DNA of 64,000 nucleotides from NCBI GenBank assembly GCA_016462625.1, contig JAEMSV010000009.1, positions 1-64,000 on the forward strand, given 5' to 3'. The position numbers and the translations under genes were made by a program. This document shows positions 1 through 9,216 of the stretch, piece by piece; the stretch's first letter is position 1, and each line of letters opens with the position of its first letter. The notes under the pieces are model-generated. The model was not told the origin of the DNA. It ran no database searches and was given only the letters and a program-made list of their open reading frames with translations. The stretch is from Solirubrobacteraceae bacterium. Its GTDB lineage: Bacteria > Actinomycetota > Thermoleophilia > Solirubrobacterales > Solirubrobacteraceae.

Positions 1-1330
<1,330 letters not shown>

Positions 1331-1394
1331 TCACTGTAACCGGCGTGGCCGACATGTCGGCGGGTCGATCCCGCTCCCTGCGAAAAACGGGCGG

Positions 1395-3065
1395 TCACGC
1401 GACTGCTCGCAACCGCTCCGCGTGCTCGACCGCGGCGCGGTCGCCCTCATCAGCTCCGAGCATCCGGACGAGCTCGCCGACCACGGCGCCCTCGTCGAGC
1501 TCGGACACCGTCGTGACCGCCGGCTGACCGGACGGGTCCTTCGCAATCGAGAAGTGGCGGGCCGCCAGCGATGCGACCTGCGGAAGGTGGGTGATGCAGA
1601 CGACCTGCCGGCCGTCGGCCAGCTCGCGCAGCCGCTCGCCGACCGCGCGGGCGGTCTGGCCGCCGATGCCGGCGTCGATCTCGTCGAAGACGAGGGTGCC
1701 AGCCCCGTGGGCGTGGGCCACCGAGAGCAGCGCGAGCATGACCCGCGACATCTCGCCACCGGACGCCGACTCCCGCAGGGGCGCCGCGGGGACGCCGCTG
1801 TTCGGCGCGATCAGGAACTCGACGGTGTCGGCACCGGTCGCCCCGGCCTCGCGCTCGGTCAGCTCGATGCGGAACTCCGCGCCCTCCATCGCCAGCTCGC
1901 CGAGCCGCGCGACGACGGCCTTAGCCAGCTTTGGCGCCGCCTTGGTGCGAGCCGTGTGCAGCGCGGCCGCGTGGCTGTCGAGCGCGGCCCGTGCCTCGGC
2001 GAGCCCGGCCTCGGCCGCGTCGACGGCCTCCTCGGCGCCCACGAGCTCCGCGCGACGCTCACGGCAGCGCTCGGCGTAGGCGAGAACGGCCTCGATCGTG
2101 CCGCCGTGCTTGCGCGCGAGCCGGTCGAGGATCTCGAGGCGCTGCTCGACGGCTTCGAGGCGTCCGGCTTCATCGCCGCCTTCGAGGCCATCGGCGTAGC
2201 GGCGCAGCTCCCCGCCGAGATCGTCGGCCTCGACGCTCATGGCCGTCCAGCGCGCGATCAGCCCGTCGAGCTCGCCGTCGACCCCGGCCACGGCCTCCAG
2301 CCCCTTCGCGGCCTCGGCGAGCAGCACGGCGACGCCCGTGGCGGCCTCGCCGGCCTCGGGCGCCACCGCCTCAGCCGCGCCGAGCGACCCCGCGCGCAGG
2401 GCCTCGAGGTGGCGCAGCCGGTCCCGGTCGGCGGTGAGCTCGGCGGTCTCCTGGAGGGTCGGCGCGGCATCGTCGATCTCGCCCAGCTCGAAGTCGAGGA
2501 GATCGAGCTCTCGCTCCCGGGAGCCGGCGCGTTCGCGCAGCTCCTCCAGCTCTCGCTCCAGCTCACGCACCCGGGCGTGGGCCGCAGCGGCCTTCGCTCG
2601 CCGGCTGAGCTGCGCGTCGCCGCAGAAGCCGTCGAGGATCTCCAGCTGCGCGGAGCCGAGCGTGAGCTTCCGGTGCTCGTGCTGGCCGTAGAAGGCGATG
2701 AGCGGCTCGGCCGCGTCACGGAGATCCTGCACCGTCGCCGTGCGCCCGCAGATGAGCGCGCGGGTGCGGCCCTCCGAGCTGACCCGGCGCGCGAGCACCA
2801 GTTCGTCGGCGTCCTCGGGAACGAGGTCCCCCAGCCGGGCGCGCAGGTCGTCATCGAGATCGAAGATCCCTTCGACGTACGCCTCGCGCGCCCCGGGGCG
2901 GACGATGCCCTGGCGGGCCTTGCCGCCGAGCAGCAGATCCAGGGCGTGGGCCAGGACGGTCTTGCCAGCGCCGGTCTCGCCGGTGAGCACGTTGAGTCCC
3001 TCGGAGAGCCGCAGCTCGGCCCGTTCGATCAGCAGGAGGTTCTCCACGCGCAACTCGGTCAGCAC
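1395..3065 (-). CDS. recN: DNA repair protein RecN
   Basis: SMC-like ATPase of double-strand break repair (cytosol). It has 556 residues, the normal family size. The N-terminal half-ATPase has Walker A GETGAGKT. A long charged helical middle section (roughly residues 150-370, coiled-coil-like, rich in Glu, Leu and Arg) follows. The C-terminal half-ATPase has SGGEMSR and Walker B LVFDEIDAGIGG. I chose GTG 3065 because family members begin with LxELxVENLLLIE; the frame stays open to 3461 but the upstream residues look like shadow sequence of nadK. It lies 50 bp downstream of nadK and is probably co-transcribed with tlyA and nadK, a common neighbourhood in actinobacteria. Confidence 0.95.
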   Translation of the reverse strand: MLTELRVENLLLIERAELRLSEGLNVLTGETGAGKTVLAHALDLLLGGKARQGIVRPGAREAYVEGIFDLDDDLRARLGDLVPEDADELVLARRVSSEGRTRALICGRTATVQDLRDAAEPLIAFYGQHEHRKLTLGSAQLEILDGFCGDAQLSRRAKAAAAHARVRELERELEELRERAGSRERELDLLDFELGEIDDAAPTLQETAELTADRDRLRHLEALRAGSLGAAEAVAPEAGEAATGVAVLLAEAAKGLEAVAGVDGELDGLIARWTAMSVEADDLGGELRRYADGLEGGDEAGRLEAVEQRLEILDRLARKHGGTIEAVLAYAERCRERRAELVGAEEAVDAAEAGLAEARAALDSHAAALHTARTKAAPKLAKAVVARLGELAMEGAEFRIELTEREAGATGADTVEFLIAPNSGVPAAPLRESASGGEMSRVMLALLSVAHAHGAGTLVFDEIDAGIGGQTARAVGERLRELADGRQVVCITHLPQVASLAARHFSIAKDPSGQPAVTTVSELDEGAVVGELVRMLGADEGDRAAVEHAERLRAVA

Positions 3066-3115
3066 GGGTACCGGTCTACCAGCGCGCGCCGACGGATCGA
3101 CGTCGATTTGCGCGG

Positions 3116-3970
3116 TTACGAGGAGAGGCGTCCGAACTTCTCCCGCAATCTGCGGTAGAAGCTTGTGCCCTGAAGCTGCGCGAGGACCGTTGCTTCCCGC
3201 AGGAAGCGGGCATGGACCTCCTCGTGCGGGTCGATGTGCCCCGCCGGTCGTCCGTCGATCGAGATGTCGACCGGCTCCTCGGAGCGGTTGTGCACGTGCA
3301 GGACATCGTGCGGGGCGACGACGAGCGCCCGGGCGTTGAACGAGTGCGGTGCGATGAACGAGACGCCGTAGCCCTCCACGCCCCACGCGAGCACCGGGCC
3401 GCCGTTGGCGAGGTTGTAGCCGGTGGATCCCGCGGGGGTGCACACCACGAGCCCGTCGCACCGCACCGACCCGACTTCCTCCCCGCCGAGGCCATAGGCC
3501 AACGTCGCCACGCGCTCCCCGATCCGGCGCTGGATCGAGACGTCGTTGATGGCGACCTGGACCCCGTCGCCCACCTCGATCGCGATCGCCGGCAGCGCGA
3601 GGTGGTCGAACTCGCCGGAGAACGCCTGCTCGAACGCGCCCTGCTCGACGTCCTCGGGCTCGACCGTCGCGAGAAACCCGACCTCGCCGAAGTTCACGGC
3701 GAACACCGGAACGCCCGTGCCGGCGTACCGGCGGAGCGCGCGCAGGATGGTGCCGTCACCGCCGAGGGCGACGCAGAGCGACACGTCCTGTGTCGGATGG
3801 GCGCCGACTGCGATCACACCGGCCTCGGGCAGGACGCCGAGCTTGGCGGCTTCCTCCTGGTCGAATCGGAGCTCGACGCCGGCGGCGCGGGCCGCCGAGA
3901 CCAGGCGGTCCACCGCAGGCGCGACCTGGTCGGGCCGCTGGTGGGAGAGGACGGTGACGCCGCGGCTCAC
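3116..3970 (-). CDS. nadK: NAD kinase
   Basis: Phosphorylates NAD to NADP (cytosol). 284 residues. The kinase signature GGDGTILRALR is near residue 69 and the conserved NFGEVGFLATV follows. The C-terminal half carries the NAD-binding region with DGLVVCTPAGSTGYNLANGGP and APHSFNARALV. The GTG start overlaps the tlyA stop by four bases (GTGA), which implies translational coupling. The tlyA-nadK-recN order is widespread in actinobacteria and Firmicutes. Confidence 0.96.
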   Translation of the reverse strand: MSRGVTVLSHQRPDQVAPAVDRLVSAARAAGVELRFDQEEAAKLGVLPEAGVIAVGAHPTQDVSLCVALGGDGTILRALRRYAGTGVPVFAVNFGEVGFLATVEPEDVEQGAFEQAFSGEFDHLALPAIAIEVGDGVQVAINDVSIQRRIGERVATLAYGLGGEEVGSVRCDGLVVCTPAGSTGYNLANGGPVLAWGVEGYGVSFIAPHSFNARALVVAPHDVLHVHNRSEEPVDISIDGRPAGHIDPHEEVHARFLREATVLAQLQGTSFYRRLREKFGRLSS

Positions 3971-4755
3971 GGCTCGACCACCCGCGCCGCGGCCTCGAGG
4001 TCATCGACGGCGCCCTCCCGCCCGGATTCGGCGAGCCAGACGAAGCTCTCCTTGTTGCCCTTCGGCCCAGGGAGTCCCGACGACGCGAAGCCGAGGACGC
4101 TCGCGCCGAGCTCCTGCGCCGACGCGGCCACGCCCAGGAGCGCCTCGCGGCGGTCGTCCGGATCGTGCACGACGCCCTTGCCGACCCGCTTGCGCCCGAG
4201 CTCGAACTGCGGCTTGACCATCGCGAGCGCGTCGAATCGCGGCGCCGTCGTCTGCAGGACGGCGGGCAGGACCTTCGTGAGCGAGATGAAGGAGACGTCG
4301 GCGACCACGAGGTCGGGACGGTACGGGAGATCGTCCGCGGTGATCGCCCGTGCATTGGTTCGTTCGATCACCGTGACCCGCTCGTCGGTCCGCAGCTTCC
4401 AGTCGAGCTCCCCGTAGGCGACGTCCAACGCGATCACGTGCTCGGCCCCCCGTTGGAGCAGGACGTCGGTAAAGCCGCCGGTGGACGCGCCGACGTCGAG
4501 GGCTTGCCGACCGGCCGGGTCGAGGCCGGTCGCCTCCAGCGCATTGGTGAGCTTCTCGCCGCCGCGCGAGACGAAGCGGGGCTTCTCGTCGACGTGCAAG
4601 ACCACGTCGGCTGCGACCATCTGCCCGGGCTTGCTGGCGCGAAGGCCGTCGTCGCCGATCCGCACCTCCCCCGCCATGACCGATGCCGCCGCGCGGGTTC
4701 GGGACGCGAAGAGCCCGCGCTCCGTGAGCAGGGAGTCGAGCCGGACCCGGGACAC
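3967..4755 (-). CDS. tlyA: TlyA family rRNA 2'-O-methyltransferase / hemolysin A homologue
   Basis: The family methylates ribose 2'-OH groups in 16S and 23S rRNA in mycobacteria; membrane-lytic activity has also been reported. 262 residues from GTG 4755. An N-terminal S4-type RNA-binding domain (VRLDSLLTERGLFASRTRAA, roughly residues 3-60) is followed by an FtsJ-type SAM fold with motif I ALDVGASTGGFTDVLLQRGA and VVADVSFISL. GTG 4755 was preferred over the frame's upstream start at 4818 because the family begins immediately at RLDxLLxERG. First gene of the tlyA-nadK-recN run; its upstream side faces a 316-bp gap. Confidence 0.9.
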   Translation of the reverse strand: MSRVRLDSLLTERGLFASRTRAAASVMAGEVRIGDDGLRASKPGQMVAADVVLHVDEKPRFVSRGGEKLTNALEATGLDPAGRQALDVGASTGGFTDVLLQRGAEHVIALDVAYGELDWKLRTDERVTVIERTNARAITADDLPYRPDLVVADVSFISLTKVLPAVLQTTAPRFDALAMVKPQFELGRKRVGKGVVHDPDDRREALLGVAASAQELGASVLGFASSGLPGPKGNKESFVWLAESGREGAVDDLEAAARVVEP

Positions 4756-5071
4756 GCGGAGAACGCTAGTGGAACCGGCAATTTGCTGGGGAATCCGGGG
4801 CGATGTGACGAGGCTCACACCGATTGCACCGGCAACGAGTCATATTCATGGAGCGGCACGGAACACAGGCAGATCGCGACACACTCGCGGAGCCGGCCGC
4901 ACAAGACTTCCCTCATCGCTCCACACAGAGACAGACCCATCACATAGCAGTATCTCTCCTCCCCAGGAACGGCCCGCAATAGCGGGCCGTTTCTTTTTAA
5001 GCGTTCGTGGCTGCGCAGATTTGTCGCAGTACGCGCGTCCCGGTCCACGCGGTCCTTCCTACGGTCGCGGC
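4756..5071. other. Gene-free stretch between divergent tlyA and DUF2461 gene
   Basis: This 316-bp stretch holds the promoters of two divergent genes and, unexpectedly, a strong plus-strand rho-independent terminator at 4968-4998 with no recognisable plus-strand gene before it. A 44-codon open frame (ATG 4848 to TAG 4982) runs into the terminator stem; it has no clear ribosome binding site and no similarity I recognise. The sequence from about 4800 to 4960 is less GC-rich than the flanking genes. A small RNA is possible; I do not recognise a known RNA family in it. Confidence 0.6.
4968..4998 (+). terminator. Rho-independent terminator with no obvious upstream gene
   Basis: A perfect 10-bp stem (AACGGCCCGC at 4968-4977 and GCGGGCCGTT at 4982-4991) with a 4-nt AATA loop is followed by TTCTTTTT. 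The T-run is on the plus strand only, so it terminates rightward transcription. The gene to its left (tlyA) is on the minus strand and the next gene starts 74 bp further on. Confidence 0.88.
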
Positions 5072-5770
5072 ATGACCTCCTCTCCCGGCTTCTCGCCTGC
5101 CGCGTTCACCTGGCTCGACCAGCTCGCGGCCGACAACTCCCGTGCGTTCTTCGACGCGTCGCGGACCACCTACGACACCGAGGTGCGCGCCCCCTTCGCC
5201 GCCCTGCTCACCGAGGCCGCCCGCGAGAACGACGGCACAGCGCGCGTCTTCCGCCAGCTGCGCGACCTGCGGTTCGAGCGCAACCGCGAGCGCCCGTACT
5301 GGGAGTCGATCGCGGGCGAGATCATCGTGGCCGGGGCCACCGGGGCCCTCGGCGTCGAGTTCGCGACGGATGGGCTCCGGGCGTGGGCCGGCCAGCGGCG
5401 CCCGTTCTCGGCCGACCAGCTGGCCCGGTACCGCGCGGCGATCGACGAGGACGCGGGCGCGGAGCTCGAGGACATCGCCGCCCACCTGCATGACGAGGGC
5501 TGCGTGCTCGGCGGGACCCGGCTGCGGACCGTCCCGCGCGGGTTCCCGCGCGATCACCGGCACGCCGTGCTCCTGCGTCACGACGCACTCTGGGCCTGCT
5601 CCATCCTCGCGCCGCAGCGGGTGCGCCGCCGCGGGATCACCGAGCGCCGCACGGTCCGCGCGGACATCGCCCAGGCGTTCCTGGCGATCGCGTGGGAGCA
5701 GATGCAGCCGCTCCGGACATGGCTCGACGACCATGTCGGTGCACCCGCGGACGCGTCCGTTCCCGCCTGA
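5072..5770 (+). CDS. DUF2461 family protein
   Basis: 232 residues, function unknown. The N-terminal FTWLDQLAADNSRAFFDASRTTY matches the usual start of this family (a short helix, then N-R/K-x-WF/FF-x3-R/K-x2-Y), followed by LRDLRFERNRERPY in place of the family's RDxRFSKDKxPYK. The ATG at 5072 is the first in-frame start after the terminator. It is probably co-oriented with the OsmC gene (38-bp gap). No signal peptide or membrane segment, so cytosolic. Confidence 0.82.
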   Translation: MTSSPGFSPAAFTWLDQLAADNSRAFFDASRTTYDTEVRAPFAALLTEAARENDGTARVFRQLRDLRFERNRERPYWESIAGEIIVAGATGALGVEFATDGLRAWAGQRRPFSADQLARYRAAIDEDAGAELEDIAAHLHDEGCVLGGTRLRTVPRGFPRDHRHAVLLRHDALWACSILAPQRVRRRGITERRTVRADIAQAFLAIAWEQMQPLRTWLDDHVGAPADASVPA

Positions 5771-5808
5771 CGGTGGACGCCCGCGGCACGGTCGGGGAAG
5801 CTGCGGAC

Positions 5809-6312
5809 ATGGACCGCGCCGCGCTTCGAGCCCTCCAGGCCCCGCTCAAGGACGCATACCGCGGCGACCCGGAGGCCGCCGTCGTGCGCCTGACCGCCTC
5901 CGGCCGGCTGGACGAGGGCATCTCGTGTTCGGTCGACACCGGCCGGGCGATCGCGACCGCCGGCCTCCACCCCGCGACGGGCGGCGACGGAATGCAGCTG
6001 TGCTCCGGCGATCTCCTGCTCGAGGCGCTGGTCGCCTGTGCGGGCGTGACGCTACGCGCGGTGTCGACGTCGCTCGGAATCGCGGTCCGCGGCGGCACCG
6101 TGACCGCGGAAGGCGACCTCGACTTCCGCGGCACGCTCGCGGTGGATCGCGACGCGCCGGTCGGATTCACGTCCATCGCGCTGCGATTCAACCTCGACAC
6201 CGACGCCACCGACGAGGAGCTCGCGACGCTCGTCGAGCTGACCGAGCGCTACTGCGTCGTGGCGCAGACGCTCACCGCACCCGTCGCGCTCGACGTCGCG
6301 GCCGCGCGCTGA
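5809..6312 (+). CDS. OsmC family protein
   Basis: 167 residues. OsmC/Ohr proteins are small thiol peroxidases or related proteins acting on organic hydroperoxides. The central LCSGDLLLEALVACAGVTLRAV block fits the OsmC signature helix carrying the second cysteine. The first cysteine may be the one at IS-C-SVDTGRA near residue 42, but its spacing is not typical, so peroxidase activity is uncertain. Tail-to-tail with dxs, 3 bp apart. Confidence 0.75.
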   Translation: MDRAALRALQAPLKDAYRGDPEAAVVRLTASGRLDEGISCSVDTGRAIATAGLHPATGGDGMQLCSGDLLLEALVACAGVTLRAVSTSLGIAVRGGTVTAEGDLDFRGTLAVDRDAPVGFTSIALRFNLDTDATDEELATLVELTERYCVVAQTLTAPVALDVAAAR

Positions 6313-6315
6313 GCG

Positions 6316-8295
6316 CTACTCGGCGGCGATGGGTGCGACCCCGGCCGTCTCCCCGACGGCCGCGGTGATGCGCTCGGCGATGCGCGCGCCGGTGAAGCCG
6401 ACCTCGGCGTGCAGCAGTGCGGGCTTGCCGTGCGTGATGTACCGGTCCGGCAGCCCAACCCGCAGGACGCGGGCGTGACCCGTCCCGAGTTGGCCGCTGT
6501 CGTTCAGCGCCTCCAGGACAGCCGAACCGAAGCCTCCGGCGAGGACGTTCTCCTCGACGGTCACGAGCAGCTCGTGCTCCGCGGCGAGTTGGGCGACGAG
6601 CGCCGCGTCGATCGGCTTGGCGAAGCGCGCGTCGGCGACGGTGACGTCCATGCCCCGCTCGGCCAGGATGTCCGCGGCCTCGAGCGCCTTTGCAACGCCG
6701 GAGCCGTATCCGAGGAGCGCGACACGATTCCCCTCGCGAAGCACCTCACCGGTCCCGATCGGGATCTCGCGCGGCTTGGTGGGCATCGGAACCCCGACGG
6801 CCTCGCCGCGCGGGTAGCGCAGGCCGAACGGGCCGTCGTCATAGGTCAGCGACGTGTGCAGCAGGTCGACGAGCAGCGCCTCGTCACGCGGGGCGGCAAG
6901 CACGATGTTCGGCAGGCAGCGCAGGTAGGAGATGTCGAAGGCACCGTGATGCGTGGGGCCGTCGTCGCCGACCAGGCCCGCGCGGTCCATGGCGAAGACC
7001 ACGTTCAGGCGCTGCAGGCAGACGTCGTGGACGATCTGGTCGAACGCGCGCTGCAGGAAGGTCGAGTAGATCGCGGCGACCGGCTTGATGCCCTCGAGCG
7101 CCAGGCCGGAGGCGAACAGGATCGCGTTCTGCTCGGCGATGCCGACGTCGAAGTAGCGGTCGGGCATCGCCTTCTGCAGGATGTCCAGCCCGGTGCCGGT
7201 GTTCATGGCTGCGGTGATGCCGATGACCCGCGGGTCGCGCTCGGCCTCGCGGACGAGCGCGTCGCCGAAGACCTTCGTGTACTGCGGCGGCGCGTCGGGA
7301 CCGGCGGGCTTGGGCTTCGCCTTGCTCACGATGGTCGGCGCGCGGTTCGTGATCGACTTCGGCTTGGCGGCGTGCCACCGCTCCATGCCCTCCAGGCCGC
7401 CGTCCTCGGCCGGCGCGAAGCCCTTGCCCTTCACCGTCGCGATGTGCACGACGACGGGCCGCTGGGCGTCGAGCGCCTTCTTCAGCGCGATCCGCAGCGA
7501 GCGGACATCGTGGCCGTCGATGACGCCGACGTAGGCCCAGCCGAGGTCCTCCCACAGCAGGCCCGGAGCCCAGAACGCCTTGATGGACTCCTTCAGCTGG
7601 GGACCGATCCGGCTGATCCGCGAGCCGATCCCGGCCGGCAGCTCGGTGAGGGCGTGCTCGACGTCCTCACGCGCGTGCCACAGCTTCGGGTTCAGGCGGA
7701 TCCGGTTGAAGTAGCCCGACAGTGCACCCACGTTCGGCGCGATCGACATCCCGTTGTCGTTCAGGACAACGACCATCGGAGTCTGCAGGCCGCCCGCCTG
7801 GTGGATGGACTCGAACGCCACGCCGCCGGTCATGGAGCCGTCGCCGATGACCGAGACGACCCGGCCGGCCGGCTCCGTGCCGTTCAGCTTCATCGCCTCG
7901 GCGAGCCCGACGCCGTAGCCGATGGACGTGGAGGCGTGGCCCGCGCCCATGATGTCGTGCTCGCTCTCGGGGATCGAGCAGAACGGCGCGAGGCCCTCGT
8001 ACTGGCGGATCGTCGGCAGCTGATCGCGGCGGCCCGTGAGGATCTTGTGCGGGTAGGCCTGGTGGCCGACGTCCCAGAGGATCTTGTCCCTGGGGGAATC
8101 CAGGACCGAGTGCAGCGCGACGGCGAGTTCGCACGTGCCGAGGTTCGCGCCGAAGTGGCCTCCGATCTCCCCGACCGTGTCGATGATGTGCTCGCGGACC
8201 TCCTGCGCGACCTGCTCCAGCTCGGTCTCGGTCAGCCCGTGGAGATCCTGGGGCCGGTCGATACGGTCGAGAAGTCGCTCGGGGTTCTGGCTCAT
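6316..8295 (-). CDS. dxs: 1-deoxy-D-xylulose-5-phosphate synthase
   Basis: Thiamine-diphosphate enzyme that condenses pyruvate and glyceraldehyde 3-phosphate, the first step of the MEP isoprenoid pathway. 659 residues. DVGHQAYPHKILTGR and the ThDP/Mg motif VIGDGSMTGGVAFE...LNDNGMSIAPNVG are present, then the transketolase pyrimidine domain with DRAGLVGDDGPTHHG and a C-terminal domain. The start ATG overlaps the stop of the isoprenyl diphosphate synthase gene by four bases (ATGA), linking precursor supply to chain elongation. The C-terminal GETAGVAPIAAE tail is slightly extended. Confidence 0.97.
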   Translation of the reverse strand: MSQNPERLLDRIDRPQDLHGLTETELEQVAQEVREHIIDTVGEIGGHFGANLGTCELAVALHSVLDSPRDKILWDVGHQAYPHKILTGRRDQLPTIRQYEGLAPFCSIPESEHDIMGAGHASTSIGYGVGLAEAMKLNGTEPAGRVVSVIGDGSMTGGVAFESIHQAGGLQTPMVVVLNDNGMSIAPNVGALSGYFNRIRLNPKLWHAREDVEHALTELPAGIGSRISRIGPQLKESIKAFWAPGLLWEDLGWAYVGVIDGHDVRSLRIALKKALDAQRPVVVHIATVKGKGFAPAEDGGLEGMERWHAAKPKSITNRAPTIVSKAKPKPAGPDAPPQYTKVFGDALVREAERDPRVIGITAAMNTGTGLDILQKAMPDRYFDVGIAEQNAILFASGLALEGIKPVAAIYSTFLQRAFDQIVHDVCLQRLNVVFAMDRAGLVGDDGPTHHGAFDISYLRCLPNIVLAAPRDEALLVDLLHTSLTYDDGPFGLRYPRGEAVGVPMPTKPREIPIGTGEVLREGNRVALLGYGSGVAKALEAADILAERGMDVTVADARFAKPIDAALVAQLAAEHELLVTVEENVLAGGFGSAVLEALNDSGQLGTGHARVLRVGLPDRYITHGKPALLHAEVGFTGARIAERITAAVGETAGVAPIAAE

Positions 8296-9176
8296 GAGGT
8301 CCGGGTGTAGATGAAGTCGGTGATCTGCTCGAGCTCCGGGGCCCCCGCCGGTGCCGCCTGCGCGAGATGCTTGCGGGCCTTGGCGTGGGACTCGGATGCC
8401 AGCACTCGCGCCTGCTCGAGGCCGAACTCGCTGACGTATGTGCGTTTGCCGTGACGCTCATCGCTGCCCTGCGGCTTGCCGAGCGCGTCATCCGTGCCGG
8501 TGACGTCGAGGATGTCGTCGACGATCTGGAAGAGGACGCCCAGTTCAGCCGCAAAGGAGCGAAACGGGATTGTCGCAGGTTCGGACACGTCGCTGATGAT
8601 CAGGACGCACTCCACCGACGCCACGATCAGTCGGCCGGTCTTGAGCGCATGGAGCCGCCGCAGGCCCTCCGGCCCCTCCGGCGCGCTCGTCGCGACGTCG
8701 AGGTATTGACCGCCGACCATCCCACTGACGCCTGTGGCGGCCGCCAGTTCCCGGACGGCGCGGAGGACCGACGCGGGCTCCCCCTGCTGCTCGGCGAGGA
8801 CAAGCCGCAACGCCTCGGCGTAGAGCGCGTCACCGGCGAGGATCGCGACGTCCTCCCCGTATGCGACGTGGCAGGTCGGGCGACCGCGGCGCAGGTCGTC
8901 GTCATCCATGGCCGGCAGGTCGTCGTGGATGAGCGAGTAGGTGTGGATCAGCTCGACGGCGAGCGCGAAGGGCAGCACATCACGCTCGTTCCGCCCCAGT
9001 GCCCGCGCGGTCGAGAGGGCCAGGACGGGCCGGACGCGCTTGCCTCCGGCGAGCAGCGAGTAGCGCATGGCCTCGATGAGCCCCGCCGCGTGCTGCACGC
9101 CGTCGCCACCGAGCCGAAGTGCTCGCAACTCAGCCTCGACGAAGTCGCGAAGGGCGTCGGGGTACGCAGGAGTCAC
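8292..9176 (-). CDS. ispA: Polyprenyl diphosphate synthase (farnesyl/geranylgeranyl type)
   Basis: Head-to-tail prenyltransferase (cytosol). 294 residues from GTG 9176. GGKRVRPVL comes first, then the first aspartate-rich motif DDLPAMDDDDLRRGRPT, and the second, FQIVDDILDVTG. The 4-residue insertion in the first motif (DDxxxxD) is typical of bacterial short-chain synthases, but product length cannot be read with certainty. Coupled to dxs by a 4-base overlap. The symbol ispA is by analogy. Confidence 0.9.
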   Translation of the reverse strand: MTPAYPDALRDFVEAELRALRLGGDGVQHAAGLIEAMRYSLLAGGKRVRPVLALSTARALGRNERDVLPFALAVELIHTYSLIHDDLPAMDDDDLRRGRPTCHVAYGEDVAILAGDALYAEALRLVLAEQQGEPASVLRAVRELAAATGVSGMVGGQYLDVATSAPEGPEGLRRLHALKTGRLIVASVECVLIISDVSEPATIPFRSFAAELGVLFQIVDDILDVTGTDDALGKPQGSDERHGKRTYVSEFGLEQARVLASESHAKARKHLAQAAPAGAPELEQITDFIYTRTS

Positions 9177-9216
9177 GGCCGTAGCTTCGCTGATTGCACG
9201 GGCCGCGCGCCGTGCG

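Noticed and set aside
4848..4982. 44-codon frame before the orphan terminator as a protein gene
   Set aside because: No Shine-Dalgarno, no recognisable composition, and its stop is inside the terminator stem; kept only as a note in the gap entry.
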